This document shows positions 11,280-23,315 of a stretch of DNA of 64,000 bases, one piece after another (positions within the stretch are counted from its first letter, which is position 1; each line of letters begins with the position of its first letter). The notes under the pieces are model-generated. The model did not search any database. It had not been told where the DNA came from and saw nothing but the letters and a program-made list of their open reading frames with translations. Position numbers and translations under genes: made by a program. This stretch comes from Camellia lanceoleosa (lineage: Eukaryota > Streptophyta > Magnoliopsida > Ericales > Theaceae): NCBI GenBank assembly GCA_025200525.1, contig CM045762.1, positions 89,098,717 through 89,162,716 on the forward strand, written 5' to 3'.

Positions 11280-12110
11280 TGTGTGGGGATTTTGCATTAG
11301 ATATTACATCTAGGATCATGTATTTTCTATTTTCAGATTTTTCTTGGCTAGGAGTACTCGATGAGCATTTCTATCATTTCATTTGCATATCATTTAGCTT
11401 AATATCTAGGATCATGCATTGCTTTCTAACCCTTCATGCTCTTGCCATGGTGTGGAAAAGTACTAGATGAGCCTCTTTCATCTATGCATCTTACTTGTGA
11501 TTGCTTCTTATTATGTCTGGCATGCTACCATGAGGCTATGTGCTTATTTGCTATATCACCGTGATTGCTCATTATATGGAGGTCTCATTGCCTAGGTTAG
11601 AATGATTTTGATCTCTTCATGGGGCGGATGTCTCATTTTTTTATGAGATTTCTACCTTTCTAAACCTCTTTTCTAAAAAAAAAATAAAAAAATAGTGCGA
11701 GATTAGAACATTCCAAAATAAGTGATTCGGTCTATATTTGTTTGTTTCACATAGTAAAGATAACAATAATAATTGGGTTATATGATCATGTCATGTTAAT
11801 AATTCCCACATCATCAATTAGTGGAGGCCGATCTTTGATTAGGTGAGCGGAGGTGCTTAATTCATGACCTCATACCTAAGTTCTTGAGCTGAGACACTTT
11901 GATTACGATGGATCACAGCCTTTGGGTACGAGTCATGGGTTTCCTAGTTTATTTTTTCGAAAATATTAGGTGGCAACTCTGAGTCTAGTAATGTAGTCCA
12001 TTTTTGGCATCTCTTATGATTAGTGAATTTTCTATAAATTTGCTAAATTTAGACTCTCATTCTGTTTCAAATTACACTTGTGGAACCAAGTTGAGGGCTC
12101 AAACTGTCTG
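11280..12110 (+). mobile_element. Decayed LTR fragment (R/U5 part) in plus orientation
   Basis: It aligns by eye to the plus-strand LTR of element C. 'taggatcatg...ggctaggagtactcgatgag' matches C near 52608-52655, 'ggaggccgatctttgat' matches C near 53036, and 'aaatattaggtggcaactctg' matches C at 53184-53203. It therefore has opposite orientation to solo LTR 1 and LTR B. Neither LTR terminus is recognisable and divergence is high, so it is probably the oldest LTR in the window. Confidence 0.6.
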
Positions 12111-12432
12111 GCACACTCGGACCCCCTGCCCAGGAGATCCCACAATTGTGCTCGCGATTGTGAGGTTCGTGCCTGTGAATGTGTATTCGTGCCCACGGTG
12201 TTCTGAATTTTTAAAACAATACTTAGTGCGTACAAACCTATATTCACACCCATTCTTCTCCCTGATAGCTCTATTTGCTATTGTTAACCCTTAGAGCTTT
12301 AAAACCTTTGATTTCATTTAGTTCTATTGATTACTTACCCATAGTTCTTAAGGCCAAAAGCTAGAGCACATCAAATGCTTCGTTTTAATCAAAAGAGTTT
12401 GTATTTTTGTCATCACGAGATTTTAGGCATTG

Positions 12433-12476
<44 letters not shown>

Positions 12477-13509
12477 CCCCTCCCCTTTCTCTTTTCTTGC
12501 TTGCGGTAGGGATTTCCTTAACTATGTGCATGTTATTTAACCTTGTTATGTGTTATTCTTGATAGCTAGAAGATTTGAGAAAACTAAGGTTTGATTATTA
12601 TATGTAATAATGCATAAAATGGGAATTACTTTTTAACTTCTTTTATTATTCAATTAAATCTCATGTGGTTACCTAGTGACTTGGTTTTTGGAAGAAAATT
12701 GAGTTTTGAGAAGGAAATCCCAATTTTTATAAAATTAAGATGTGTGGGATTTTCGAAATTGAATTTGAAATGTGGAGGTTCATGAGACTCTTGAGGAATA
12801 ATGAATTGGGTATTGTGAAACATGGAAATAATGGGAAATCATAGAGATTTTGGGTTATTACTGGCATATGGATTTATACTATTGTTATTATTCTTTAATT
12901 TTTGTATTAGGGATAATTGTTTTGGCTATCGATAGAGGATAAAATTGTCATGTGATAAAAATTAGATGTGAATTAGGCCTTTGAAATGTTTATAAATCAG
13001 GCATGTCATTTTGCATATCATGGATTTGTAATTGTCACACTTTTGTATCATGAAATGTTGTGTTGAGAGCACTTCCATTGTTTTTTAGAAAGAAAAAAGG
13101 GTAAATATCATGGTGAATCTAGTTAAAGGGTATAGTTTTGATTAATTTAGCTTCAGATCAATGGTGAAAGTCTAAAAACATGCGCAAAGTAGGTTCCAAG
13201 TTCCTTCGGTCGAAAGCTGGTAAAGTGGATTGGTAGTGTTTTTGAAACTACTTGTAGACACCAGCATAGGGAATACTTGTGTCGTATTTACTGCCTTGTT
13301 TCTTGCTTTTGAAAAGCTTTTGAATTGTGATTTTGGAACTGTGCATAACATTATCTCTTAAAAGAAAACCTGTATTTTATCATGACATTTCATGTGCATT
13401 CACTATATGATATTGTTAAACATCATAGATGTCATTAAGTTTATCTCTACTAGGCTTTTTACTCATTCCTTAGTGAAAACAATTTTCAGGTGTTGATGGC
13501 ATGGCTCTG
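12111..13509. other. Unassigned AT-rich DNA between LTR fragment and element B
   Basis: I see no coding frame of note. The end (about 13435-13495: tttatctctactaggctttttactc, then attttcaggtg) resembles the 3' part of some plant gypsy LTRs that end in a splice-acceptor-like ttttcag, but no paired LTR is visible. Confidence 0.3.
12435..12474. repeat. (TC)n microsatellite
   Basis: A perfect TC dinucleotide run of about 20 units, followed by a C-rich stretch. Confidence 0.95.
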
Positions 13510-14230
13510 TGTAGCTGGTTTTGCATGCTCCTCGGAGGGGTTTAGTCTCTTTGGAAACGATAGCCCTATAGTTCGGACTCCCGTGGTTCTGAATCTGGTT
13601 TCACAAGTGCAATGTGAAATAAAAAAAGACAAATGAGGGTCCAAATCTAGAAAATCTTTAGAAAATCCATTAATCATCTGAGATGCCAAAAATGAATTGC
13701 ATTGCCAGATTTCAGAGCCGCCACCTAAATATTTTTGAAAAATTTAGGAAACCCGTGACTCGTGCCAAAGGCCACTTGTCTATCGTAACCAAAGTTATCT
13801 CAGTTTGGGAACTTAACTATGATAGGGGAATGTCATGAATTGAGCACTGCCCTCACCCAATCAAAGATCGGCCTCGACTAATCATGATGTGATTTTTTAT
13901 CAACATTATATGCACTTGTTCTGATTTTATTATGCTAACTTACAACGTGAGGCACACAAGTATAGACTCTTTCGCTTGCTTGGGAAATGACTAGATTTTA
14001 TGTGATTGTTTTAAAATAGTTTTGAGTGCACACAACTCAAAAGGAAAGAAAAGAGTTTGTACATACATTTGATCAAAATCATCCCCAATGCAAGTAAAAT
14101 AATCTTCATCCATTGGCATTCAAACAGTTCATTTCGAGTAAGCACGTAGCCTCATGGTAAGATGCTAAGCATGGAAACAATCACACATGTAAATATGCTA
14201 AAGAAAAAAATGTTCTCCTAGTACTCCGAG

Positions 14231-14250
14231 GTAAGTAAAAAAAAAAAAAA
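14231..14250. repeat. Poly-A tract
   Basis: A short A run of about 18-19 bases inside LTR B, followed by gagagaaaaaa. No flanking direct repeat was found, so I treat it as simple sequence. Confidence 0.8.
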
Positions 14251-16211
14251 AAAAGAGAGAAAAAAATTAGAAAAAATGCATGACCTTAACAATGCACATG
14301 ATTAATGCAACACATACAAGAATGCAACTATTAGGTTCAGCTTTATTATGTCATATGAATTAATGCAAAGCATGCGGTAGCGTACATATACAAGCAAGTA
14401 GGAAATGACAATGATATTAAAAAATGATGAGCCGAACTTTAATGCATGCAAAAGTGGATACAAAACATGGCAATGATATGAAATGAAAACATGATACTAT
14501 ATACAACCACGGTAAGCATATAAATAAGAGGAAGAAAGAAATGAGGGTTGAAAGACATACAAATATTACAAATTTGCCCTCACACAAGAAGGTCCGAATG
14601 GCCTAATTAACTAATTATTACAAACACTAATGAATGAACTAATTAATTATTACAAGTTCGAATGATAACATCTAATTAATTACATAATATGGATCTCGAA
14701 GCTAATAGAATGGACTTGAATGAGTAGCAAGTCGCATGTGCACAAGAGACAAAATCCTCTGAAAACCGCTCTGTTTGCCGCTAGAAGCTGCTCTATTTAC
14801 AGACAGAAAATAGGTCTGTTTTGTTCTAAAACATCTACTCTATTTTGCTAGAAAATGACCACTGTCGTACAACACTCTTAGCTGGTCGGCCTAATCAAGT
14901 GGTCGACCGTATAGAATAATGGTCGGCCGGCCATTATTTCTGGAGAATACCTTGCTATAGCAAAACAGGAACAGAGCAAGACAGAGGGTTTTCAAAAGTT
15001 GTTCATCCTTCTTGCTCCCTCCTATCATGAGGATTTTCAAGGAGGAAGTAGGTTTGCTTCCCAAATCATCAACCATTGCAAATTTGTTGCATGATGATCT
15101 TTGAAAGTAAAAGGAAAAGACTTAGCCAAACACACAAAATAGTGCTATGCTCCTTACAAGGAAGAGGTCGACATGCCTATCTCACAAATCATCAAGTCAC
15201 AAGATAGTACATAATGATCATAGAGCAATCAGAATGAACAAAAGTAACAACTCAAGAGTGTTGTCAACTCATATCCCTACTCCTGGAATAAGGATGAAAC
15301 ATCCCTTTCCATGCTTTAATTTGGAATTAGGAGAGAGTTTTCAACACTTCTCAAGAAAGAGCTCTTTAGGAGCAACAAAGCATGCAAGGGAAAAAAGACA
15401 AAAAGCAGGCTATCTATCAAAGCTTAAACACACAACGTGCCAAGGTTGTTGACAACTCCTCTTTTTCATGGAACAAGAATAAGACATCCATTTCCTTGTT
15501 TCGGAAATGATCGATAAGAAAAGTTTTTCAACATTTTTAACAGGGAAGCTACTACCTAGCTTCAAGGTGGACAACAATGATATGAAATTAATAAATTTAC
15601 ACTAGATAAGTGAACTTGTGGCAAGGTGGCTAAGTCTAAGGTCTAATCCTCCCATGACCACAAGGTTCCAAGGTACGTAAGGAAAGCTAAAAACGATCAA
15701 CTCAACAGCTTGGTCGCTATATCCTAAACACGCCAAATTTGAGAAGACTTACAACAACAAAAATATGATATTTAAAGCATAGGAAGTAAGAGCACATGTA
15801 GCGGGGAGGACTAGGACCCTTTTATAAGCCCATATTCAATTTATATCACATAAAAACAACCTAAAACAATGCTAAAAGGTACTGAAATTGAACCAAAAGA
15901 AGTGAAAAGAAAGAAAAAAAGATGAAAGAAAAATGAAGGGGTGCGCAACAAGTGAACTAGCCAATGAAAGGGTGGCTAGCTCACCCACTTCTAACAAAGT
16001 TTTAATTACATTTTAAGCTTAAAAAGAACACTGAAATCACTATGAAAATACAAGAAAAATAGAGAGAAAAGTTGGTTGAAGAGTTCAAAGATCACCTCTC
16101 GAAAGATAGGATGTTCTTCTTAGTTCATAAACCACAAGCTAAACACTCTCAAGGAGCTGAAATTGTGTTCAAGAATCTTAGCAAAGGCTTCAAGTTTGAG
16201 CTTGTAAGGTG

Positions 16212-16680
16212 TATGTATTGTGTATCAATATTACAAGAGGTTAGAGAAGATGGTTAGGCAAGCTGCAAGCTCTTGGTGAATTTTTGTAACCCCAAACCAC
16301 GAAAGAGGGTGTTGTATTTATAGAAAAATAACTTCTCACGTCGGAAATATCATAAAGGGGACAGTTGGTCTAAAGCATGTGTATGGGAGCAGCTGGCAGC
16401 AACTAAAATATCTGCTACAGTGAACATGGTCAACCGACCATGAGGATGTATTATGTATCTATATTGCAAGAGGGTAAAGAAGATGACTGGGCAAGCTATA
16501 GGCTCTTGGGAAATTTTTCTAACCCCAAACCATGAAGGGGGTGTTGTATTTATGGAAAAACAACTTCTCACGTCAAGGATATCTGTAAAGGGGACAGCTA
16601 GTCTAAAGCATGTGCATGGGAGCAGCTGGCAACTGTCAAAATATTTGCTACGCCGAACATGGCCAGCCGGCCATGAGGAT
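16212..16680 (-). repeat. Tandem duplication (about 233 bp) of the promoter region in LTR B
   Basis: The first copy runs from about 16212 to 16445 and the second from 16446 to about 16680. Matching landmarks 233 bp apart are caagct..gctcttgg (16259/16492), accccaaacca (16290/16523), gttgtattta(t) (16311/16544), acttctcacgtc (16330/16563) and gcatgtg.atgggagcagctggca. Each copy holds a TATA-like element (minus-strand cataaatac or ctataaatac) and the G-box-derived gtgtatggg. The LTR therefore has two tandem core promoters. Confidence 0.85.
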
Positions 16681-16910
16681 GTACGACCGGCCCAATCAAA
16701 ATGGCCTGTCAGCCATTTGCTGGCCAACTATTCTCTGAGTGGCCGAGCTAGAAAAAATAAGGTTTTGGTCCAGAGGGGGTGCAAGGTTTAGGTTTTGAAT
16801 CTTGAAACCGAATCCTTTTTCTAAAGATTTTGAATGATTACACAGCGTAATATTTCATCATCAAGTGTTCAGAGTGAAGCACCAAGTCTTATGTGCAGTC
16901 AAAATGGGAT

Positions 16911-16918
16911 GTCTACAG
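16911..16918. repeat. Candidate 8-bp TSD of hAT-like element, left copy
   Basis: GTCTACAG precedes the TIR at 16919. The right flank at 45679-45686 is ATCTACAA. Six of eight bases match and both differences are A/G transitions. Eight bp is the hAT target-duplication length. Confidence 0.55.
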
Positions 16919-17694
16919 TAGGGATGGCAATGGGGGTTAATGGGGTGGATATTAATTCCCCATCCCCATTCTCCTATAATTATTTTTTTCCCATTCCCCA
17001 TGGATACTATCCTCCTCATCTCCTAATGGGTACTACCCTCCCCATCTCCAAATGGGTTTGGATTTTCCCAAACCTAACTTGACCCTTTTTTTTTTCTTTT
17101 TTTTTTTAAAGATTCACAACCAAAGCTAAATATATATTCAATCTCATTTTATTTTATTTTCCTCAATAACAAAATCAAAAACACATTAATTAACATTGTC
17201 ACATTATTCTTGTCGTCTATTTAGAATTTTTTAAATTTATTTAGAAAAATTCTATTTCTACAAAAAAATTCTATCTTCTTTTTTATTTTCGTTTTTTTAA
17301 TTTTACGTATCTCCTTCTCCTCTCTATTAATTGATCTTCAATAATCTGAAGGTGAGTTGTTGCTCTCGTATCCATATTTTTTTTTTAAAAAATTTATTTG
17401 CATTTATAGAATGAATTTTCTTATTTCAATATCTCATACAGTTGTTTTATTGGATTTCTCTTTGATTTGATGGTAACCTTAGATTGAATTTCCCAATTTT
17501 CATCTTAATTAGTGATCACCTTAATTGAAATTTTTTTCTTCAATTTCCATGTTTTGGTTACGATTAATTGCGCGTTTTTGATCAATAGTCACAATCCTGT
17601 CACCGCTAGATTGTCGCCATCGCAAATCATCATGGTTGTAGTGAGAGGATGGGAGAGAGTGAGAATTAGAACCCTAATTGTAAATAGATTAGTG
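16919..17694. mobile_element. hAT-like non-autonomous DNA transposon, left part
   Basis: The left TIR TAGGGATGGCAATGG (16919-16933) is the reverse complement of the right end at 45664-45678. Subterminal g/c-rich pieces such as ccccatctccaaatgggt recur at the right end as gggtacccatccccga. No transposase is visible. It was inserted exactly at the LTR/PPT junction of element B and was later split by a small insert and by element A. The hAT assignment rests on the 8-bp TSD and TIR style only. Confidence 0.6.
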
Positions 17695-17712
17695 AAAACA
17701 TATGGAGAAATT
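17695..17712. repeat. 18-bp direct repeat, left copy
   Basis: aaaacatatggagaaatt here matches 45511-45528 with one difference (g for a). The pair brackets the insert 17713-18126 plus element A, as expected for the TSD of a retroposed insert in the hAT-like element. Confidence 0.6.
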
Positions 17713-17844
17713 GGCCTTGTTTGGTTTGTTTTTGAGAAACAAATTTTAGAGAAAATCTTCTAAAATTTTGTTTGGTTTAGTGATTTTAGAATTTTTTTCC
17801 AAAATCACTTTTGATCTCCTAAACATCAATCAATCACTTTTCTC

Positions 17845-17887
<43 letters not shown>

Positions 17888-18126
17888 CTCCTTCTCAATC
17901 ACTTTTTCTCTCACACATCTACTCAACTACAATAAAATATCAAATTATCCCAAACTCCCACACTCTAAAACTATTTCCAAAATATACAACCAAACAAAGG
18001 AAAAAAATTTCTAAACTCTTTCCTTAAGATTTTTTTTTGAAAATTTATATCCCAAAACCAAACCCATTATTTTTGATGTACCTAAAAAAAATAAAAAATA
18101 AAAAAAAAATGAAAAAAGAAAGAAAC
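17713..18126 (+). mobile_element. Small insert with poly-A-like 3' tail (SINE-like or MITE-like)
   Basis: It starts ggccttgtttggtttg right after the 18-bp repeat. It contains a (CT)n run (17850-17884), an inverted match aaccaaacaaagg (about 17988-18000), and an A-rich tail (about 18086-18125). The long direct repeats and A-rich tail favour retroposition. The CCTTGTTTGG/CCAAACAAAGG arms favour a MITE. I see no pol III A or B box. Element A lies exactly between its tail and the right 18-bp repeat. Confidence 0.4.
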
Positions 18127-19220
18127 TGTAGACTCGACTTTCTTCGTGCGCCTCCCTTTCGGAGAGGCATGAATTGGTCCTACAGTTCAAACTCATGTCA
18201 CGGTTTTGAATCTAATCTTACAAAGTGCAATGTGAGACTGATAAACACCAAAGAGTCCAATCCGGCAAATTATTTTGGAAAATTGATTTTGAATCAAATA
18301 ATGTCAAAACTGGACTGTTTTGCCAGATTACGGAGTTGCCACCTAAATATTTTGTTTTGGAAAATATAGGAAACCCTGACTCATGCCAAAGGCCGCATGT
18401 CCGTCATTACCAAAGTTGCCTCAGCTCGAGAACTTGGGTTACAAGAGGGGAAGGTCCTGAAATGAGCACCCCCGCTCACCCGATCAAAGGATCGGCCTCT
18501 ACTAAGCATGATATGTTGTTTTATAAACCTCATGTGTTCTTATTCCAGTTATTAATTTAACTTTACTATGTGACGCACACAAGCAAGTATAGACTAAGAT
18601 AGCAAGAATTGGAACAAATTCAACTCATATTTGTTTGTGAAAATGGTTTGAAGGTGCCACTTTCAAGTGGGCTAAAACATGGATTTGCCACCCTTGGGTG
18701 GGCTTAAAACTCACAATCATCGAATTGTTCCAATTCAAGCTACAAAACCTTCATCCACAAGCATTCATGCAGTTAAGCATTTAAACAAATAGCCTCATGG
18801 CAAGCATGAGATCAGGGCAACACTCACACTCATGCAAGGATGCTAAAACGTAACACTTACAGTGTACTCCGAGCCAAAACAAAAACTGGTTAGAAATATG
18901 CATGATCCTAACTATACAGCATGCGTAATGCAACATATGCAATAATGCAACTAAATAGACTCGGCTCTCTAAGATGGCATATGAATGCAACAATTTGATA
19001 CATGTATTCAAATAAATATTGAAATACGATACAGTATGAATGATGCGCCAAGCCCGGTACACGGAAGACAAATGAATCATGCACACATGCAAAGCATAAG
19101 GTATGCTAATCAAAACGTGCCCTCAAACTAACCATCGAAAGCAATTAAGTAAAAGGGAGAAAGACGTGAGGTAGGAAGACATGCACACACATACGCACGC
19201 TTATTACAACATTGCGCCCT
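18127..19220 (-). repeat. 3' LTR of element A, part 1
   Basis: It starts tgtagactcgactttc, the same as the right LTR at 41770. It contains ttacggagttgccacc, the U5 block, near 18340. It is collinear with 41770-42890 up to the solo LTR 2 insertion point. The last five bases (gccct) are the left TSD of solo LTR 2. Confidence 0.9.
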
Positions 19221-20689
19221 TGTAGACCGCCCGAACTACCTCCGCGTACCCCCATTTCGGAGAGGGTGCGAATTTGGGTTCTAGCTACTACAGTTCGGAC
19301 TCCTGTCACGGTTCTGAATCTAATCTCACAAAGTGCAATGTAAGACTGATAAATCACCAAAGAGTCCAGATCCGGCAATTGTTTCAGAAAATCAATTTTA
19401 ATCAAAAAGCGCCAAACATGGACTGCTTTGCCAGATTTCAGAATCGCCACCTAAATATTTTGTTTTGGAAAATTTAAGAAACCCTGACTTGTGCCAAAGG
19501 CCATGTGTCTGTCATCACCAAAGTTGCCTCGGCTCGAAAACTTGGGTACGAGAGGGGAAGGTCCTGAAATGAGCACCCACGCTCGCCCGATCAAAGATCG
19601 GCCTCTACTAAACATGATATGTTGTTTTTATAAACACATGTATTCTTATTCTGGCTATTAATGTAGAATTACTATGTGATGCGCACAGCATACAAGTATA
19701 GACTAAATCGCTTGATTTAGAACAGAACATTTCATGTTTGTTTTTCGAAAATGGTTTGGAAGTGCTACTCGCAAGTAGGCTAAAACGCGGATTTGCCACC
19801 CTTAAGTGGGCTTAAAACAACATGATTTGCCACAAACAAGTGGGCTTAAAACGCACATTTTCATGAATTGTTCCAATTCAAGCAATGAAGCCTTCATCCA
19901 CAGGTATTCATGCAGTTAATCACTTAAGCACATAGCGTCATGGCAAGCATACCATCATGGCAGTTACTTACACACATGCAAGGATGCCAAAGTGAAAACA
20001 CTTACAGTGTACTCCAAGCCGAAACAGAAGCTAGTTAGTAATCAATGCATGATCCTAGCTATGTCAAGTGCCTAATGCAACACATGCAAAATGCAACTAA
20101 GTAGGCTCGGCTATCTAAGATGGCATATGAATGCGACATTTGATACATGTATTCAAAGAAGTGTATTGAAATACAATGCAGTTTGAATGATGCGCCGAGC
20201 CCGATGCATGCAATACTAATGAATGATACACGCATGCAAAGCATAAGTATGCTAATTGAAATATGCCCTAAAACTAACCATCAAAAGTTGGTAAATAAAA
20301 GGGAGAAAGACGTGGGGTTAGAAGACATTCACACACTCACCCACACTTATTACAACATTGTGCCCTCTCGACGGAGGGTCCGAATGAATTTAGCTAACTA
20401 GCTACGCTAATTAAACTAATTATTACAAACCAACTAATTAACTATGCTAAGCTAATTAATTATTACAAAACTTTGACTAATTAATCAAACTAATTAAGTT
20501 ACAAAACCAACTAAGTATGAAAAGCATCTAAATTAGGCTACCATAGCTCTGCCTTAAACAATGAAGGATGCATGCTAGGTTTTCGCCCTGAAAAGTTCTC
20601 CAATTTGCTCTTTAGAGGCTCTGTTTGCAGGGTTTCTCCAAGAACTTGCTACTGAACCTTACCAAATCATTGTTGGGGAATGCACCAGT

Positions 20690-20790
20690 GGCCTGCCGGC
20701 CATGAATGGTGACTGCTAACCCTCCTGTGGGCCAAGGATGTGCAGTGCAGGCCACAGATGAAGAGGTGCCGGCCATCAATAAGGCATTGC
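20690..20790 (-). promoter_or_regulatory. Internal GGCC cluster of solo LTR 2
   Basis: tggcctgccggccatgaat (20690-20708), gggccaagg, aggccaca and tgccggccatcaat lie within 100 bp. This second cluster, about 2 kb into the LTR, is also seen in A (23882-23953, 43270-43335), B (14880-14936) and C (51865-51975). Confidence 0.4.
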
Positions 20791-23067
20791 TAGCCACTGA
20801 TGTACTGAAACTCCATTCTGCAACAGAGCTCAAAAGAGAGGAAAGTGAGGGTCTCCCAAGGACATGTATGTACCATACCCCTCCATATCACCTCAAAACA
20901 TCAAGGGAGAGGCACTGTTGGATCCGAAACCATCAATCAAGCATCTCAATGCATGATGGCCAAAGATCCAACATGTACAAATTCAATAAATGTATGACAA
21001 ACAAGACACTTAGACCATCTCCTTATCATGAGAGATCAAAGGCAATGGAGACCAAGGGAGATTGGCTCACTTCATCACTTCAAGTATGAAATGAACTAAT
21101 CCACCTTGTGTTCAACATAACAGCCGATTGAACATAATGCAAAGCAAGCAACATGACATGCAAACAACATGCTAATCTTGGCATGAAATGCAAGACTCTA
21201 ACATGCAAACACTCATGCACAACATACTCGAACACTTAAGCATTAAAAGCTAGTGAAGGACACAACACTAGAATCATGCAAAGCAATGCTCGATGGACTA
21301 AACCAACACCAAACAGATCCCATGCATGCCAAAATAGTGGCAAAATCCTACTGGAAATGAAGCACCAAAAGCTACAACAACATGCTCATGCATTGGCTCG
21401 CAAGCTAGGCATTAAACACAACTCTCAAAAGCTCTCAAGGAATGAAAGAAGTAAGAACATGACACATCTATACGCTCTGAAATAACATGTTAAACGATGC
21501 CCAAACATGCAATCATCACAAACATAGCGTACTACGGTGCTCAAAACCCAAGACTAGCTAAGGTACTTACACCATAGCCATATCAAGCAAGCCCCGAAGG
21601 ACCAAGATCACTCAAAGCAGTCCTAAGGCAGACCAAAGCAATGCTAAAAACATGATGAAGTGTAGCCAAAACAAGCTAGAATGGGAGGCATGAAGCATGA
21701 TGCATGCAAGGCCAATGAGTGGGATTACACTGCACATACCAAAACCAAGTAAGAGGTGACTCTACCAACAAAAATCAGAGTTGTAACATGGAAAAGTAAC
21801 ACCAAAAATATGCTGAGATGGTAGCCCCAAAGCTTAGGCAACCATGCATACATATAGGCTTATAAGTGAAGCATAAGGCTCAACCCTAAAGCATAACAAA
21901 AGGGCAATAAATGTAAGAATATGGCAGAGGTATATGATCTGAAATAACATGCCAAATGATGCCATGCAATGTAAAAAGCTCAAATATGACATACTAGAGG
22001 TCTCAAAGCTTAAGGCTAGCAAGGCCAATCACACTAGAACCACACAAAGCAAGGCATGCACGACCAAAACCACTCAAATCAGACGTAAAGCATGTTAAAT
22101 CAAAGCTGAAAATGTGCTGGAGTAGAGCATACACATGCTAGATCAATAGGCTAAAACACCAAACATACTAGGCTAGTAAACAAGATTGCACTACAAGTGC
22201 ATAAACCAGGCAAGAGGTGACCTGGTCAACTAAAATCAGAGCTAAGGCATGTCAAAATATGAGTAAAAGCCTACTGGAATGGAGCCAAAACATGCTAGGA
22301 TGGTAGGCCAAAGTGGCAAGCATGCAAGGCTAAAAAGGCAAGATTACACTACAAGTGTAAAAAGCATGTATGTGGTGACCCAACCAGGCCAAAACAATGT
22401 TATGCCATGCTAAAATAAGGCCAAAAATAAGCTGAGAACAAGCCAACACATGCTAGAAAAACATGCTCAATGATTAGGCCAACAAGGCATGTAACCAAGA
22501 AATAAGGAGGGCGGGTCACCTCCTCCCCACTTTGGACCTCAAAACAACATTTCTACCACTGAAAATCCACTGGATTTTAGTGGTTAAAACGCCAAGCAAA
22601 AGTTGCCTCAAATGTTTTAAAAGATGGCACCTAGCCCAAGCAAATAAGGCACACAAAGGAGGTGAAACACCCCCAACACCAAAGAAACCTCAAACAACCA
22701 TTTTAAACACTTGAAAATAAAGCTTTTTGTAGTTGACAACTAAGCCAAAATAAGCATGCAAAGATGGTAAAAGACTTAATCAAAACCAAGCTTTAAGACA
22801 GAGTAACTACTCACCCTCGAAGAACCACAGCAAAACAGCAACTTCTGAGGCAAAAACTAGCTTCAAACCCTCAAATATAACCTCCAAGAACCTCGGCTCA
22901 AAAGTGAAGGTGTTTGAGTAGGTGTTTGTGTGCAAAAGTGTGGAGAAAACACACTTTAAGGCACTATTGAGCACAATATAGAGAGAGAGTGTGAGAATTG
23001 TAGAGAGAGAGAGAGATATTTTTGCTCTCCAAAATTCAGAACCTCTGGAAAGGGGGAGGAGCCTCCC

Positions 23068-23315
23068 CTTATATAGAGCAATGCAATGCAAAGCTTCTTC
23101 ACAAGCTTGAAATGGCCTCCATCCCTCCATACACGTGTATGGAGGATGGCTCAGTGAAAAACAGCTAGCTCAAAAGATCTAAAATAATTTATGCTGAAAC
23201 AAGGTGTCCTGCCGGCCATCAGTGGTGGCCGACAGTGCCTCATTGACGGCCGGCAGGCCTTATCAATGGCCGACAGGGCCAAATCCATGGTTAGTAGCCC
23301 CTTCTCCATGACCGG
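23068..23315 (-). promoter_or_regulatory. LTR promoter of solo LTR 2: GGCC cluster, CACGTG palindrome, TATA
   Basis: In minus-strand order: the ggccgaca/ggccggca cluster (23315-23209), a perfect 22-bp palindrome centred on CACGTG (23124-23145), then a TATA box (23077-23068). The same three-part order is found in the LTRs of A. Confidence 0.6.

Larger units (their letters stand above)
13510..16917 (-). mobile_element. 3' LTR of element B (about 3.4 kb)
   Basis: It starts TGTAGC at 13510 and ends gggatgtctaca at 16917. It contains 'tatagttcggactcccgtggttctgaat' near 13570 (matching the LTRs of A), 'cagagccgccacctaaatat' at 13713-13732 and 'ggcctcgactaatcatgat'. A PPT complement (acccctctttg) that would follow the LTR is found only at 45688, after the hAT-like insertion, so this is the 3' LTR of a minus-strand element. 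GGCC clusters lie at 14880-14936 and 16660-16750. The 5' LTR of B is outside the window. Confidence 0.75.

Noticed and set aside
12435..12474. GAGA-type regulatory element
   Set aside because: A simple dinucleotide run of perfect units with no associated gene. Treated as a microsatellite.
16350..16791. Overlapping 112-125 codon frames in LTR B
   Set aside because: They cover the promoter duplication and the LTR end on both strands. No domain. The GGCC cluster extends the frames.
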